From assembly GCA_008931825.1 (NCBI GenBank), contig QXVZ01021265.1, forward strand, positions 1 to 32,778: a stretch of DNA of 32,778 bases. The letters run 5' to 3'. The position numbers were made by a program, and so were the translations under genes. The notes under the pieces were generated by a model, which saw only the letters and a program-made list of their open reading frames with translations, searched no databases and was not told the origin of the DNA. This document shows positions 26,304-32,778 of the stretch, piece by piece; position 1 is the stretch's first letter; every line of letters starts with the position of its first letter. Source of the DNA: Phallusia fumigata (lineage: Eukaryota > Chordata > Ascidiacea > Phlebobranchia > Ascidiidae).

Positions 26304-27158
26304 TCACTTGTATGTATTTAAGGGAGTATTAACTTCACTGGGCGAGTTTTGAACATCAGGTCGGCTTCTATGTTGTTGCCAAAACCTGAAACCTATGAGC
26401 CCGTAAGTTTTCACCGCCCAAATGGTTAAGAAAATGCCCCAGAAACAAGCTAAAAAAAGAGCTATTATGAAAATGAAGTTAAGGAAAGGAGAAGTAATGG
26501 AGCTAATAGCGTGGAGGAAAACGTTCTTGCTGGCTGATTCCAAAGTGGATGTCAAGTATGTCATGTCTGTTTCTGTGGATTGATCTAAATTGTTATCTAT
26601 AAACTGATGTAACTTCTGATTTGTGATTTGTGATTGACTAATAGAAGATAATATGGAATTAATGTCATCGAAACCTTGATTTGGTGTGGGAAACTGGTGC
26701 TCAAAACCTTGAAAATCCAGTTCTTCTTGATGTAGTTGTATTGGGGAAAGTACTGGTTGCACGAAATTGACTTTGTTGTCCACATGAGATAAGGTATAAT
26801 TCTCAAAGACGTAAAAAGAATCTTTGATTTTATAAGTTCGAACACGACCTGGTGTGTACGGCTCAAGGAACTTCACAACAGGATACAGATGGCCATCTGG
26901 ATGTATTTGCCCCGTTGTCGTCGTTCCATTTGAGTTGTGAATTTGTACCAATGGTCGTGTTGCAAAAAGACTGCCATGCGCTAGACTGTGGAGGATTGTG
27001 CTGTTGACCGTAGCACAGGATACCTCGGTTAGAAGATCTCCGACGGTAATGGCGGCTCTTTCATCTCCAAGTATGGCTGATAGCGTGACGCCAGGATATT
27101 GACGTCCTACGGTGGAATATAGCGTAGAAAGTAGTGCCTGAGTTTGGCACTCGAGATA
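26304..27158 (-). CDS. env: Env-like glycoprotein, C-terminal half, resembling class III (gB-type) fusion protein
   Basis: The open frame reads from the N at 27159 to a TGA at 26304-26306, about 284 residues. In order it shows a helical segment (LECQTQALLSTLY), an LGDERAAITVGDLL stretch, a VSCATVN Cys segment, RPLVQI, a TGQI turn, FYVFENYTLSHVD, an acidic stem, and a strongly hydrophobic segment of about 27 residues beginning SPFLNFIFIIAL, followed by a tail of about 35 residues. Three N-glycosylation sequons are visible. The order of helix, V-S-C, RPLV, GQ and FENY-SH matches the membrane-proximal domains of herpesvirus gB-type class III fusion proteins, as I recall that family. The N-terminal half with any fusion loops is not present. 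The frame is broken at the N. The gB assignment needs a profile or structure comparison. Confidence 0.72.
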   Translation of the reverse strand, partial: YLECQTQALLSTLYSTVGRQYPGVTLSAILGDERAAITVGDLLTEVSCATVNSTILHSLAHGSLFATRPLVQIHNSNGTTTTGQIHPDGHLYPVVKFLEPYTPGRVRTYKIKDSFYVFENYTLSHVDNKVNFVQPVLSPIQLHQEELDFQGFEHQFPTPNQGFDDINSILSSISQSQITNQKLHQFIDNNLDQSTETDMTYLTSTLESASKNVFLHAISSITSPFLNFIFIIALFLACFWGIFLTIWAVKTYGLIGFRFWQQHRSRPDVQNSPSEVNTPLNTYK

Positions 27159-27159
27159 N

Positions 27160-27972
27160 TTCGTCACTTACTGAAAACTCTCTGAAACAACCAAGTATGT
27201 TTGAATTTGAGTTTGTGTGAAAAACATCTATTGAAATCTCACCCGTATCCTGCGTAGCGATGTTCATCCTCAAAATCTTCCAAGTCTATCCGTAATTTGT
27301 AAGATATATCCGAGTTGTTTGTTATTTCATAAATATTCTCCAGCCCTAAATTGACACGCCTCGCAATTTAGAAGGTTAGGGGTTCGATTCCCGGAAATAA
27401 AAATAAAAAGCAAAACATTTACCCAACCAATATTCCCCGGTTTTGTAACCAAATCCATTTTTGTAATCGTTCCAAGTTCGTGAATGAAAATCAACCGACC
27501 CGTCGAACCTGCGTTGAATTGCCTAAAAATCCGCAAAACATTTTTATCTTTTCTGTTTATTACATTAGTTCCAATCAAAAACGCTGGCACGAGATATTGG
27601 ATTAACATAGCTTTTTAATCACAGTCATTTATTTACATGTTAATGTTATATTTCCATGGTATAATATGTCAAATTTGAGACAAAGATAAATGCATAACTC
27701 CATGTTCTTATATCGTTTAAGCCACTTTAACATGTCAGGAAATAAAGTCCCATTACTTTTAAAGTGTGGAGACGCACAAAAACCTGAAGGTTGCAGCCTT
27801 TTTCTGTCGCATTTCACTCAACTCACCAGCCATCCGCCATTGTCGGTTTCCTGGTCACAAAATACTTCCAGTTGCTTGAAGTAGTCCTCTCTGAACGGTT
27901 GCACTGTGTACACCTTGCTTCTGTTACTTCGTTTCTGTACATCTACGCAATTTTCTGGCGGCTTCAGTTGTT
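27160..27972 (-). CDS. Fibrinogen-related domain (FReD) protein, partial, four exons
   Basis: The minus-strand exons are about 27972-27827, 27522-27423, 27345-27243 and 27181-27160 (cut by the N). They splice in phase with GT-AG junctions and give the N-terminal two thirds of a fibrinogen C-terminal domain: ENCVDVQ, then [38 protein letters not shown] and [30 protein letters not shown]; and EFSVSDE. These match the conserved DC, CDM-T-GGW, QRR-DGS-DF, W-Y-GFG, E-WLGL-NI and LR-DLEDW-YA-Y blocks of the family. FReD proteins are secreted, often lectin-like recognition or matrix proteins. The Ca-binding and CH-SNLNG portion is missing because the contig ends. The first exon's acceptor may instead be at 27955. 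This contig sits where the env middle should be. Confidence 0.88.
27350..27395 (+). repeat. tRNA 3'-half-like sequence in a FReD intron
   Basis: The text AGAAGGTTAGGGGTTCGATTCCCGG resembles the variable loop and T-arm (box B) of a tRNA or tRNA-derived SINE. It fills most of the 77-base intron between the second and third FReD exons. No 5' half is present. Confidence 0.3.
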
Positions 27973-28298
27973 CTGTTAAAATACTTCGTTAATTGTAAGT
28001 GTTGTATTCGACTGACTAGGCCTCAAACTGTTTGCATTTCGCTGATTTCGCAAATGCATGAAGCCTGTTTCAAGCTTAAACCTAATAGCTAATAATAAAA
28101 ACCATTATTACAATTTAAAATTACTTGTGTGACAAAAGTGTTGACGGCGGTTAGCTTCGACGTTCCTAATCAAATTCGTTAAGAAACTGAAAGCGTTGAC
28201 AAGAGGGACACATTTAATTGATCACAAACACGTAGCATAAATAAAAATCTTAGTTTGTCACATTTTTCTTGTTGCTAACAGGGAATGAATTTATACTN

Positions 28299-28376
28299 AA
28301 GCTTAAAAGTAAAGGTTGCGCCAGAAGCTAAAGAAGACAGGCAAAGGATAGTAATGTAAGTAAGGGTGTGTGTCAT
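28299..28376 (-). CDS. env: Env-like protein, signal peptide and first residues
   Basis: An ATG (28376-28374) lies two bases after the pol stop and opens a frame that runs into the N at 28298, 26 codons. The peptide begins MTHTLTYITILCLSSLASGA, a typical signal peptide: short polar start, hydrophobic core, small residues before the predicted cleavage. Its place directly after pol is where an env gene starts in errantivirus-like elements. It is taken as the beginning of the gene whose end is at 26304-27158. The part between is missing. Confidence 0.7.
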
Positions 28377-28378
28377 TG

Positions 28379-31078
28379 TTAGTCTCTGAAGCGTGCTGGT
28401 CGCTGGATCTGTCGACCTCTACGAGTGTATCGTGGTGGCGTAGCAGGAGCTGGAGGTGTTTCTGGAATATCTGGTCCGGGGTCTGTAAACAAAGGACCCA
28501 GGTTAATAACTTCATCTTCTTCTGAGATAGGCGGTGTATCACCACTGACAGAACAATCTGGCAATTCGGGTAGATATGCAACCTTAATTCTATCTATCGA
28601 GACAGTATTTTGGCTGCCTTGCATAGCAAGTGTAAAGTACTTCCCATGACGGTTTAAAACTTTAAAAGGTCCATCATAATGTGGATACAGTGATCCTTTG
28701 TTTGCCATGACCTTAACAAATACGTGTGTGCAGGAAGATAGTGCAGGATCAAGAAAAGAATCGATGGGACGTTGTTTACGTCTTGGAATAAACTGTTGAA
28801 GTGACATGAACTTTGTGAGTTGTTTTGAATATTCTGTTTGTGATGTGGTGGGTGTTATGTTGTCAAAAAACTCTCCTGGAAGGTGCAAGGTAGTTCCATA
28901 AACTAATTCAGCAGAGCAACAGTCAATGTCAGCCTTGTATACTGAGCGAAGACCCAAAAGAACTAAACCTAAGTTGGAATGCCAATTTAATGGATCATCA
29001 TAGGCTTTAAGAGCTGCCTTGAGAGAACGGTGAGTAATCTCTATAGCTCCGTTCGCTTGAGGATGATAAGCTGTTGTATTTTGAAGTTTGATGCCTAGGT
29101 TGTGACAAAGATTAGTAAAAAGTTCAGAGCAAAACTGACTTCCGCGATCAGTAGTGAGTCGCAGGGGACAACCAAATCGAGCTACCCAATGAAGAAGAAA
29201 GGCATCTGCACAAGTTTTGGCAGTAATATTTGACAAAGGTATTGCTTCTAGCCATCGGGTAAATCGATCTGTGCAGGTCAAAAGATAACTGTGCCCATCT
29301 GAAAGAGGAAGAGGTCCTACAATATCAAGATGCACATCGGTCATCCTTGCGGTTGGTTCTACAAAATTTTCCAGTGGTGCTCGGTTGTGCCGAATAACTT
29401 TACATTTTTGGCATGGGATACAAGTTTGGCACCATTCTTTAATATCCTTTTTCATGCCATGCCAGACGAAACGAGTGCTTATAAGTCGGTGAGTAGGTGT
29501 TGCACCAGGATGAGATAAGGAGTGAAAGGCATCAAATACCTGTTTCGTTAAAGTATCGGGAACTATCACTCTGAAAGTGCTCGTTGAATTATCACCCTTA
29601 ATTAAAATGTTGGTGTCTGGCAAGCATCGATCCTCTACTTTCAAAGATTGATATTTTTTATCAACAGAAGATAAAAACTCGGGTCTCTTTTGCTCGCGTG
29701 CAATTTCTTCCAATGGCAAGAGATAATCAGTCATGCTTATCGAGTTAACTTCGATTCGAGATAATGCGTCACTGGCAAGATTTAAGAATCCACTCATATA
29801 CTCTATATTGCTAGTATATTGTGCTATGAATTCCATATGTCGTGTCTGTCGTGGAGAGAAACTTTCGCCTGCAGAACGAAATGCTTTCACCAAGGGTTGA
29901 TGGTCCGTGACAATATTGAAATTCCGTCCTTGTAAGATATCCTTAAAGTGCTTAAGACTGAGAAAAATGGCCAATAGTTCTCTATCAAAAACACTGTACT
30001 TCCTTTCAGCTGCCTTCAAAGCCTTAGAGAAAAAGGCCACAGGCTGCCATTCGCCGTGTACTAATTGATTTAAGGAAGACCCAACTGCAAATTTGCTGGC
30101 ATCACAAATCAAAGAAAACTTGGCATTCAACTGTGGAAAGTGCAGGAATGTCTGATCACTTAGCTGATTCTTAACCTTATCGAAGGCTGCAACAGCTTTT
30201 GTGGACCAATTCAAAGGTTTTTGACTTCCCTTCCTTTCATTTGATAACATGGAATTTAAAAATCGCAGAGAATCCGATATGTGTGGAATGAACCGTCGAT
30301 AGAAATTGATTAAACCAAGAAAGGATCTAAGCTGTGTGACAGTCTTGGGCATAGGAAATTCACGAATGACCTTGACCCTGTCCTTAAGAGGGAATAAACC
30401 TTCAGGTGTGATTCTGTGTCCAAGGAAATTGATATCACCTTTACCTAGATGACTTTTCTTGCGATTGATTACAATTCCATATTCAGTAAGGCGTTGAAAC
30501 AGTTGTCGAAGATGTGCCTTATGTTCTTCAACATTGGCACTTGCCACGAGAATGTCGTCCACATAACAAAAACAGAAAGATTCCAAACCTCGGATTACCT
30601 TATTGACAAAGCGTTGAAAAGTTTGTGCAGCGTTACAAAGCCCAAAGTTCATTCGCTTATACTGAAAAGATCCAATAGGTGTAGTAATAGCAGTTTTTTC
30701 CACTGAAGAGGGATGCATGGCTATCTGGTGGTAGGCTGAGAGCAAGTCTATCGAACTGAACACCTTCATTCCGTATAGATTGTTAGTAAAGTCGCGTAAA
30801 AATGGAAGTGGATAAGAATCTTTCTTGGTGGCTAGGTTAAGACGCCTATAGTCACCTACACAGCGGTAAGTTCCATCTTTCTTCTTGACCATATGTAAGG
30901 GTGAAGACCATGGTCCAGTAGCAGGCTCAACTATACCTTTGTCTATAAGGTCACCGAACTGTTTCTTTACTATTGACAACATTTCTGGTGCAAGACGTCT
31001 GGGGCGTGTAGACACTGGAAGACCTGTGGTTTCAATGACATGCGTGACATCGTGCTTGACAGGCTTATCATAAGACAT
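28379..31078 (-). CDS. pol: Pol polyprotein: reverse transcriptase, RNase H, integrase (899 aa open frame)
   Basis: The frame covers the Ty3/Gypsy Pol after protease. Residues 1-180 hold the RT fingers and palm, with the first Asp in SSIDLLSAYHQI (D111) and the catalytic YVDD at 172-175. RNase H has CDAS (D326), DREL (E367), TDHQ (D392) and SDALS (D437). Integrase has the zinc motif H519/H523 with C550/C553 (WCQTC), and the DDE residues D585 (HLDIVGP), D644 (TTDRGSQF) and E680 (HPQANGAIE). A GPY/F module lies at about 801-817 (YDGPFKVLNRHGKYF), followed by a basic tail with YTRRGRQIQRPARF. No chromodomain is present. All catalytic residues are kept and the frame is free of stops. The first Met shown is internal; translation would come from protease, from which it is separated in the same frame by one TAA at 31100-31102. 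Confidence 0.96.
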   Translation of the reverse strand: MSYDKPVKHDVTHVIETTGLPVSTRPRRLAPEMLSIVKKQFGDLIDKGIVEPATGPWSSPLHMVKKKDGTYRCVGDYRRLNLATKKDSYPLPFLRDFTNNLYGMKVFSSIDLLSAYHQIAMHPSSVEKTAITTPIGSFQYKRMNFGLCNAAQTFQRFVNKVIRGLESFCFCYVDDILVASANVEEHKAHLRQLFQRLTEYGIVINRKKSHLGKGDINFLGHRITPEGLFPLKDRVKVIREFPMPKTVTQLRSFLGLINFYRRFIPHISDSLRFLNSMLSNERKGSQKPLNWSTKAVAAFDKVKNQLSDQTFLHFPQLNAKFSLICDASKFAVGSSLNQLVHGEWQPVAFFSKALKAAERKYSVFDRELLAIFLSLKHFKDILQGRNFNIVTDHQPLVKAFRSAGESFSPRQTRHMEFIAQYTSNIEYMSGFLNLASDALSRIEVNSISMTDYLLPLEEIAREQKRPEFLSSVDKKYQSLKVEDRCLPDTNILIKGDNSTSTFRVIVPDTLTKQVFDAFHSLSHPGATPTHRLISTRFVWHGMKKDIKEWCQTCIPCQKCKVIRHNRAPLENFVEPTARMTDVHLDIVGPLPLSDGHSYLLTCTDRFTRWLEAIPLSNITAKTCADAFLLHWVARFGCPLRLTTDRGSQFCSELFTNLCHNLGIKLQNTTAYHPQANGAIEITHRSLKAALKAYDDPLNWHSNLGLVLLGLRSVYKADIDCCSAELVYGTTLHLPGEFFDNITPTTSQTEYSKQLTKFMSLQQFIPRRKQRPIDSFLDPALSSCTHVFVKVMANKGSLYPHYDGPFKVLNRHGKYFTLAMQGSQNTVSIDRIKVAYLPELPDCSVSGDTPPISEEDEVINLGPLFTDPGPDIPETPPAPATPPRYTRRGRQIQRPARFRD

Positions 31079-31099
31079 AGGCTGGGTAAGTTCAGGAAA

Positions 31100-31615
31100 T
31101 TACGCGAGCACTTCCTCGAAATCATCCTTAGAAGTAGCCTCAGTTTTAGGTATTGGTGGCAACGCGAGTTTTGCTGTGTAAACTCGTGTGGGCTTTTTCG
31201 TCTCAGGCCATCGAGATTTTTGCGTCAATAGCCGTTTATTTGCAACATCTACCAGCAATTTGTGACGTCGAAGAAAGTCAGCACCGATAATACAATCGTC
31301 TACGTCGCAGATTAGGAACGTCCAAGTAAATTGTCCAACCTCTAGATTAAGATTTAGCTTGCATTCGCCGTAGGATTGAAATGTGTTTCCTAATGCACAT
31401 TTCATGCGAATTGGCTTGGAAGGAAGGAACTTGGAAGCCTTTTTGCGCGGAATTAGACTAACTGCACTGCCTGAGTCAACTAAAAATGAAAGCTTAGAAG
31501 TTTCGTCTGTTACGGTGAACGTTGCTGAAGAAAATTTACAGTCCTTACTCCGGTTCACCTTCGAGCAGGACGAGAATCGTTTTTTGGCTGATGCCAGTTG
31601 CAAGGCGGTACGCAA
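31100..31615 (-). CDS. pro: Retropepsin-like aspartic protease of the retroelement
   Basis: The frame has FLVDSGSAVSLIPR (DSG at residues 47-49 of the open frame) and the second conserved block CIIGADFL (about 108-115), the two hallmarks of dimeric retroviral aspartic proteases. It overlaps the end of Gag in the -1 frame and is probably entered by frameshifting at 31579-31585 rather than by its own start codon, since no ATG begins the frame. It ends at a TAA (31100-31102) in the same frame as pol, in a place where related elements read on through an L-A-E-F-P-E-L-type linker, so the stop is likely a lesion. Confidence 0.9.
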   Translation of the reverse strand: MRTALQLASAKKRFSSCSKVNRSKDCKFSSATFTVTDETSKLSFLVDSGSAVSLIPRKKASKFLPSKPIRMKCALGNTFQSYGECKLNLNLEVGQFTWTFLICDVDDCIIGADFLRRHKLLVDVANKRLLTQKSRWPETKKPTRVYTAKLALPPIPKTEATSKDDFEEVLA

Positions 31616-31805
31616 TTACGAGCGTTGGACCCGTAAAAGCTGTGATAGAGACATAGCTGATCAGCAGGAAGAGAGGAGAAAACAGGTGGTTGATGATATC
31701 TTGGGCCCTGGTAAGGTGGACGAAATCGTGGGGTATTAAAGCCATTAGGTCTGCCATAGGAACCTCGTTTACCTCGAGAAACATTATGTCTGACAGAGGC
31801 GTCAG
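31555..31805 (-). CDS. gag: Gag C-terminus with Cys/His motif, truncated at the N
   Basis: On the minus strand the segment from about 31800 to a TGA at 31557-31555 encodes an Arg/Gly/Pro-rich stretch followed by QLCLYHSFYGSNARNCVPPC, that is a C-x2-H...C-x3-C motif. This H-F-G-x-A-x-x-C-x-x-P-C pattern is common at the C-terminus of Gag in invertebrate Ty3/Gypsy elements lacking a classical CCHC knuckle. Only about 80 residues remain; capsid and matrix parts are lost beyond the N at 31806. Confidence 0.75.
31579..31585 (-). promoter_or_regulatory. -1 ribosomal frameshift site between gag and pro
   Basis: In the Gag frame the minus strand reads cc[A AAA AAC]gat, the canonical X-XXY-YYZ slippery heptamer. 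A -1 slip leads exactly into the protease frame. The Gag frame ends 22 bases downstream of the heptamer. A stimulatory downstream structure was not assessed. Confidence 0.8.
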
Positions 31806-31820
31806 NCGAATGTGAAAGTG

Positions 31821-31895
31821 GGGGAATCCCCGTTTTCCTATGACGTCATAGAAATGTGGGGATTCCCCAAAGTGAGTTAGAATCGGGGGATTTCC
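31821..31895. promoter_or_regulatory. Cluster of three NF-kB-like sites and one CRE
   Basis: GGGGAATCCCC (31821-31831), the palindromic CRE TGACGTCA (31841-31848), GGGGATTCCCC (31858-31868) and GGGGGATTTCC (31885-31895) lie within 75 bases. All three kB-like sites fit GGGRNWYYCC. Whether this is an enhancer, part of a mobile element or chance is not known. Confidence 0.45.
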
Positions 31896-32042
31896 GATTT
31901 TTCCAAAATGAGCCAGAACGCCCATGTTTATACTACTAACATTAAATAATGCTTTTTACCTCCATGGACTATTTATGGAAATAGTCAACAGGCTAAATGG
32001 GCTATTATGGTAAAACGACACTGGTTGCTGGGCAGCAAGTAT

Positions 32043-32150
32043 TGTAATACGGTACGGTGTGGTGTGATACACAGCAAAAAGTAATTAACAGGTAGGATAC
32101 GGTGAAAAGTAAACTCGATTACGCTCTTCGCAATGAGATACGTGGCTGGC
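32043..32150 (+). repeat. GGTACGGTACG dispersed repeat, copy c
   Basis: The segment includes AATACGGTACGGTGTGGTGT, ACAGCAAAAAGTAATTAACA and TACGCTCTTCGCAATGAGAT, matching 7049-7126 and, less well, 1151-1260. Confidence 0.5.
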
Positions 32151-32647
32151 ACAACTTTAGTCAGCGCATTTGCATATATGGGAATGTGCCGTTATTTCCG
32201 CATTTATTGTCAACTTAGCGTTTGTCATCTTTCCGAATAACTCTTCGGCAAGAACGCAACTATAAACCATCTCCGTCATTCCCAGATACGTTTTTCCGCC
32301 GTTGCTGACTCGCCTGACAGCATTGCAGCAAGCGGGAGGTATAGTGTAAGTGTGTCGCAAGTTTTACTCAAACAAAATAGAGTTTCACAAATCTAGAAGA
32401 AAGCTCTGTTCGCCATAATCGCCAGAAAAAGGAGCTTTACTGTGATATAAACCCTAGTATTTCCGCTGATGTATTATTCTATTCCTATTCTGCTTCTGTA
32501 TTCTGCCTTGAGATTATGCGACGCGATGTAAGCTGTTACGCAGAATAAAGGTAAAGTATTGACGAGTGGCCTGCATGATGTTCTTCGCTTTCAGCGAAGT
32601 TATGAGTTTGTAATAATGTCAAATTCGACCGGCCCTCAACTTTAAAG

Positions 32648-32769
32648 TTCGCTCAACTGATAAGACACCGGACTGAAACCACCTAGACCAAACCGCAGAA
32701 GGCCAAGAAACAGAACTGTCCAAACACGCTCAGGCAGCACTTCGCCTCAATACGTTCGAACCCCGAGCG
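32648..32769 (+). repeat. tRNA-like boxes separated by an insert, SINE candidate
   Basis: GCTCAACTGATAAGACACCG resembles a D-arm with box A and anticodon-stem start, and GTTCGAACCCC near 32754 is a good box B. The spacing of about 100 bases is long for a tRNA and pairing is incomplete. The element may continue past the window. Confidence 0.3.
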
Positions 32770-32778
32770 AGGCCGCTA

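Larger units (their letters stand above)
26221..31805 (-). mobile_element. Ty3/Gypsy-type retroelement with env-like gene, interrupted by a foreign contig
   Basis: On the minus strand the order is Gag C-terminus, protease, reverse transcriptase-RNase H-integrase and an env-like membrane glycoprotein, the order of env-bearing Ty3/Gypsy (errantivirus-like) elements. Integrase lies after RNase H, which excludes Ty1/Copia. The 5' end (most of Gag and the 5' LTR) is cut off at the N at 31806. The env is split by Ns at 28298 and 27159 around a 1.1-kb contig with fibrinogen-related exons. No LTR pair or primer-binding site was found. Because the pol contig (28299-31805) is entirely internal element sequence, its placement at this locus is not secure. 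Confidence 0.85.
31807..32778. other. Intergenic tail with repeats and motif cluster
   Basis: No gene was recognised. The stretch has the NF-kB/CRE-like cluster (31821-31895), a GGTACG repeat (32043-32150), an LTR-like stretch with GATATAAACC at about 32441 and AGAATAAAG at about 32541, and a tRNA-like end (32648-32769). It does not look like Gag, so the retroelement stops at the N at 31806. Confidence 0.5.

Noticed and set aside
26597..26866. Minus-strand 89-codon open frame inside the env region
   Set aside because: It overlaps the env frame out of phase and has no recognisable domain; it is a shadow of the env coding sequence.
27061..27273. Continuous open frame across the N at 27159
   Set aside because: It merges the last FReD exon and an intron with an out-of-phase env segment; both sides have better explanations.
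28303..28581. Minus-strand open frame overlapping the pol end
   Set aside because: It is out of phase with the long pol frame and antisense-like in composition; the real downstream start is the env signal peptide ATG at 28374-28376.
31383..31739. Plus-strand 118-codon open frame
   Set aside because: It lies opposite the gag and protease coding sequence, which have clear family motifs.
31545..31925. Minus-strand open frame running through the N at 31806
   Set aside because: It is out of phase with the Gag frame that carries the Cys/His motif and crosses a contig join.

Overview
The window looks like a piece of an AT-rich, intron-containing animal genome. Short GT-AG introns, a multi-exon cathepsin-L-type gene family, fibrinogen-related exons, tRNA-derived short repeats and an env-bearing Ty3/Gypsy element would suit an invertebrate deuterostome such as an ascidian, but nothing here proves the lineage. 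The sequence is a scaffold of contigs joined by single N bases (3893, 26220, 27159, 28298, 31806), and several joins look faulty.

From 1 to 25749 the plus strand carries a head-to-tail array of five papain-like (C1A, cathepsin-L-like) cysteine protease genes. Copy 1 is only its last two exons (1-676). Copy 2 (7532-10096), copy 3 (12407-14912) and copy 4 (16678-21264) are complete seven-exon genes. Copy 5 (23476-25749) lacks its last exon. The exon plan is constant: exons 1-2 encode an I29 (ERWNIN-type) inhibitory prodomain, exon 3 the activation linker and catalytic Cys, exon 4 the region around the usual GCNGG motif, exon 6 the catalytic His, and the exon 6/7 junction the catalytic Asn. Every copy in which they can be read has lost Cys22 and Cys63 (papain numbering) and the GCNGG motif, and none shows a signal peptide. 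Copies 3 and 4 keep the Cys-His-Asn triad. Copy 2 has Arg for His and Lys for Asn, copy 1 lacks the Trp-Gly after the Asn-Ser, and copy 5 has a mutated splice acceptor. Exon-7 relics lie downstream of copies 2 and 3, and about 5 kb of sequence is tandemly duplicated around them.

Between the genes lie dispersed repeats. The most striking is a 335-bp palindrome at 3558-3892 whose arms each encode a hammerhead ribozyme; a partial copy follows just after an N. A 210-bp island upstream of copies 2 and 3 is more alike between the two loci than their exons are.

From 26.2 to 31.8 kb the minus strand carries a Ty3/Gypsy retroelement: the Gag C-terminus, a -1 slippery heptamer, protease, an in-frame stop, RT-RNase H-integrase with a GPY/F module, then env. 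The env C-terminal half resembles the membrane-proximal part of class III, gB-type fusion glycoproteins. The env middle is missing; in its place, bounded by Ns, sits a 1.1-kb contig with four exons of a fibrinogen-related domain gene, which looks like a scaffolding error. No LTR pair could be identified. The last kilobase has repeats and a cluster of NF-kB-like and CRE-like sites.
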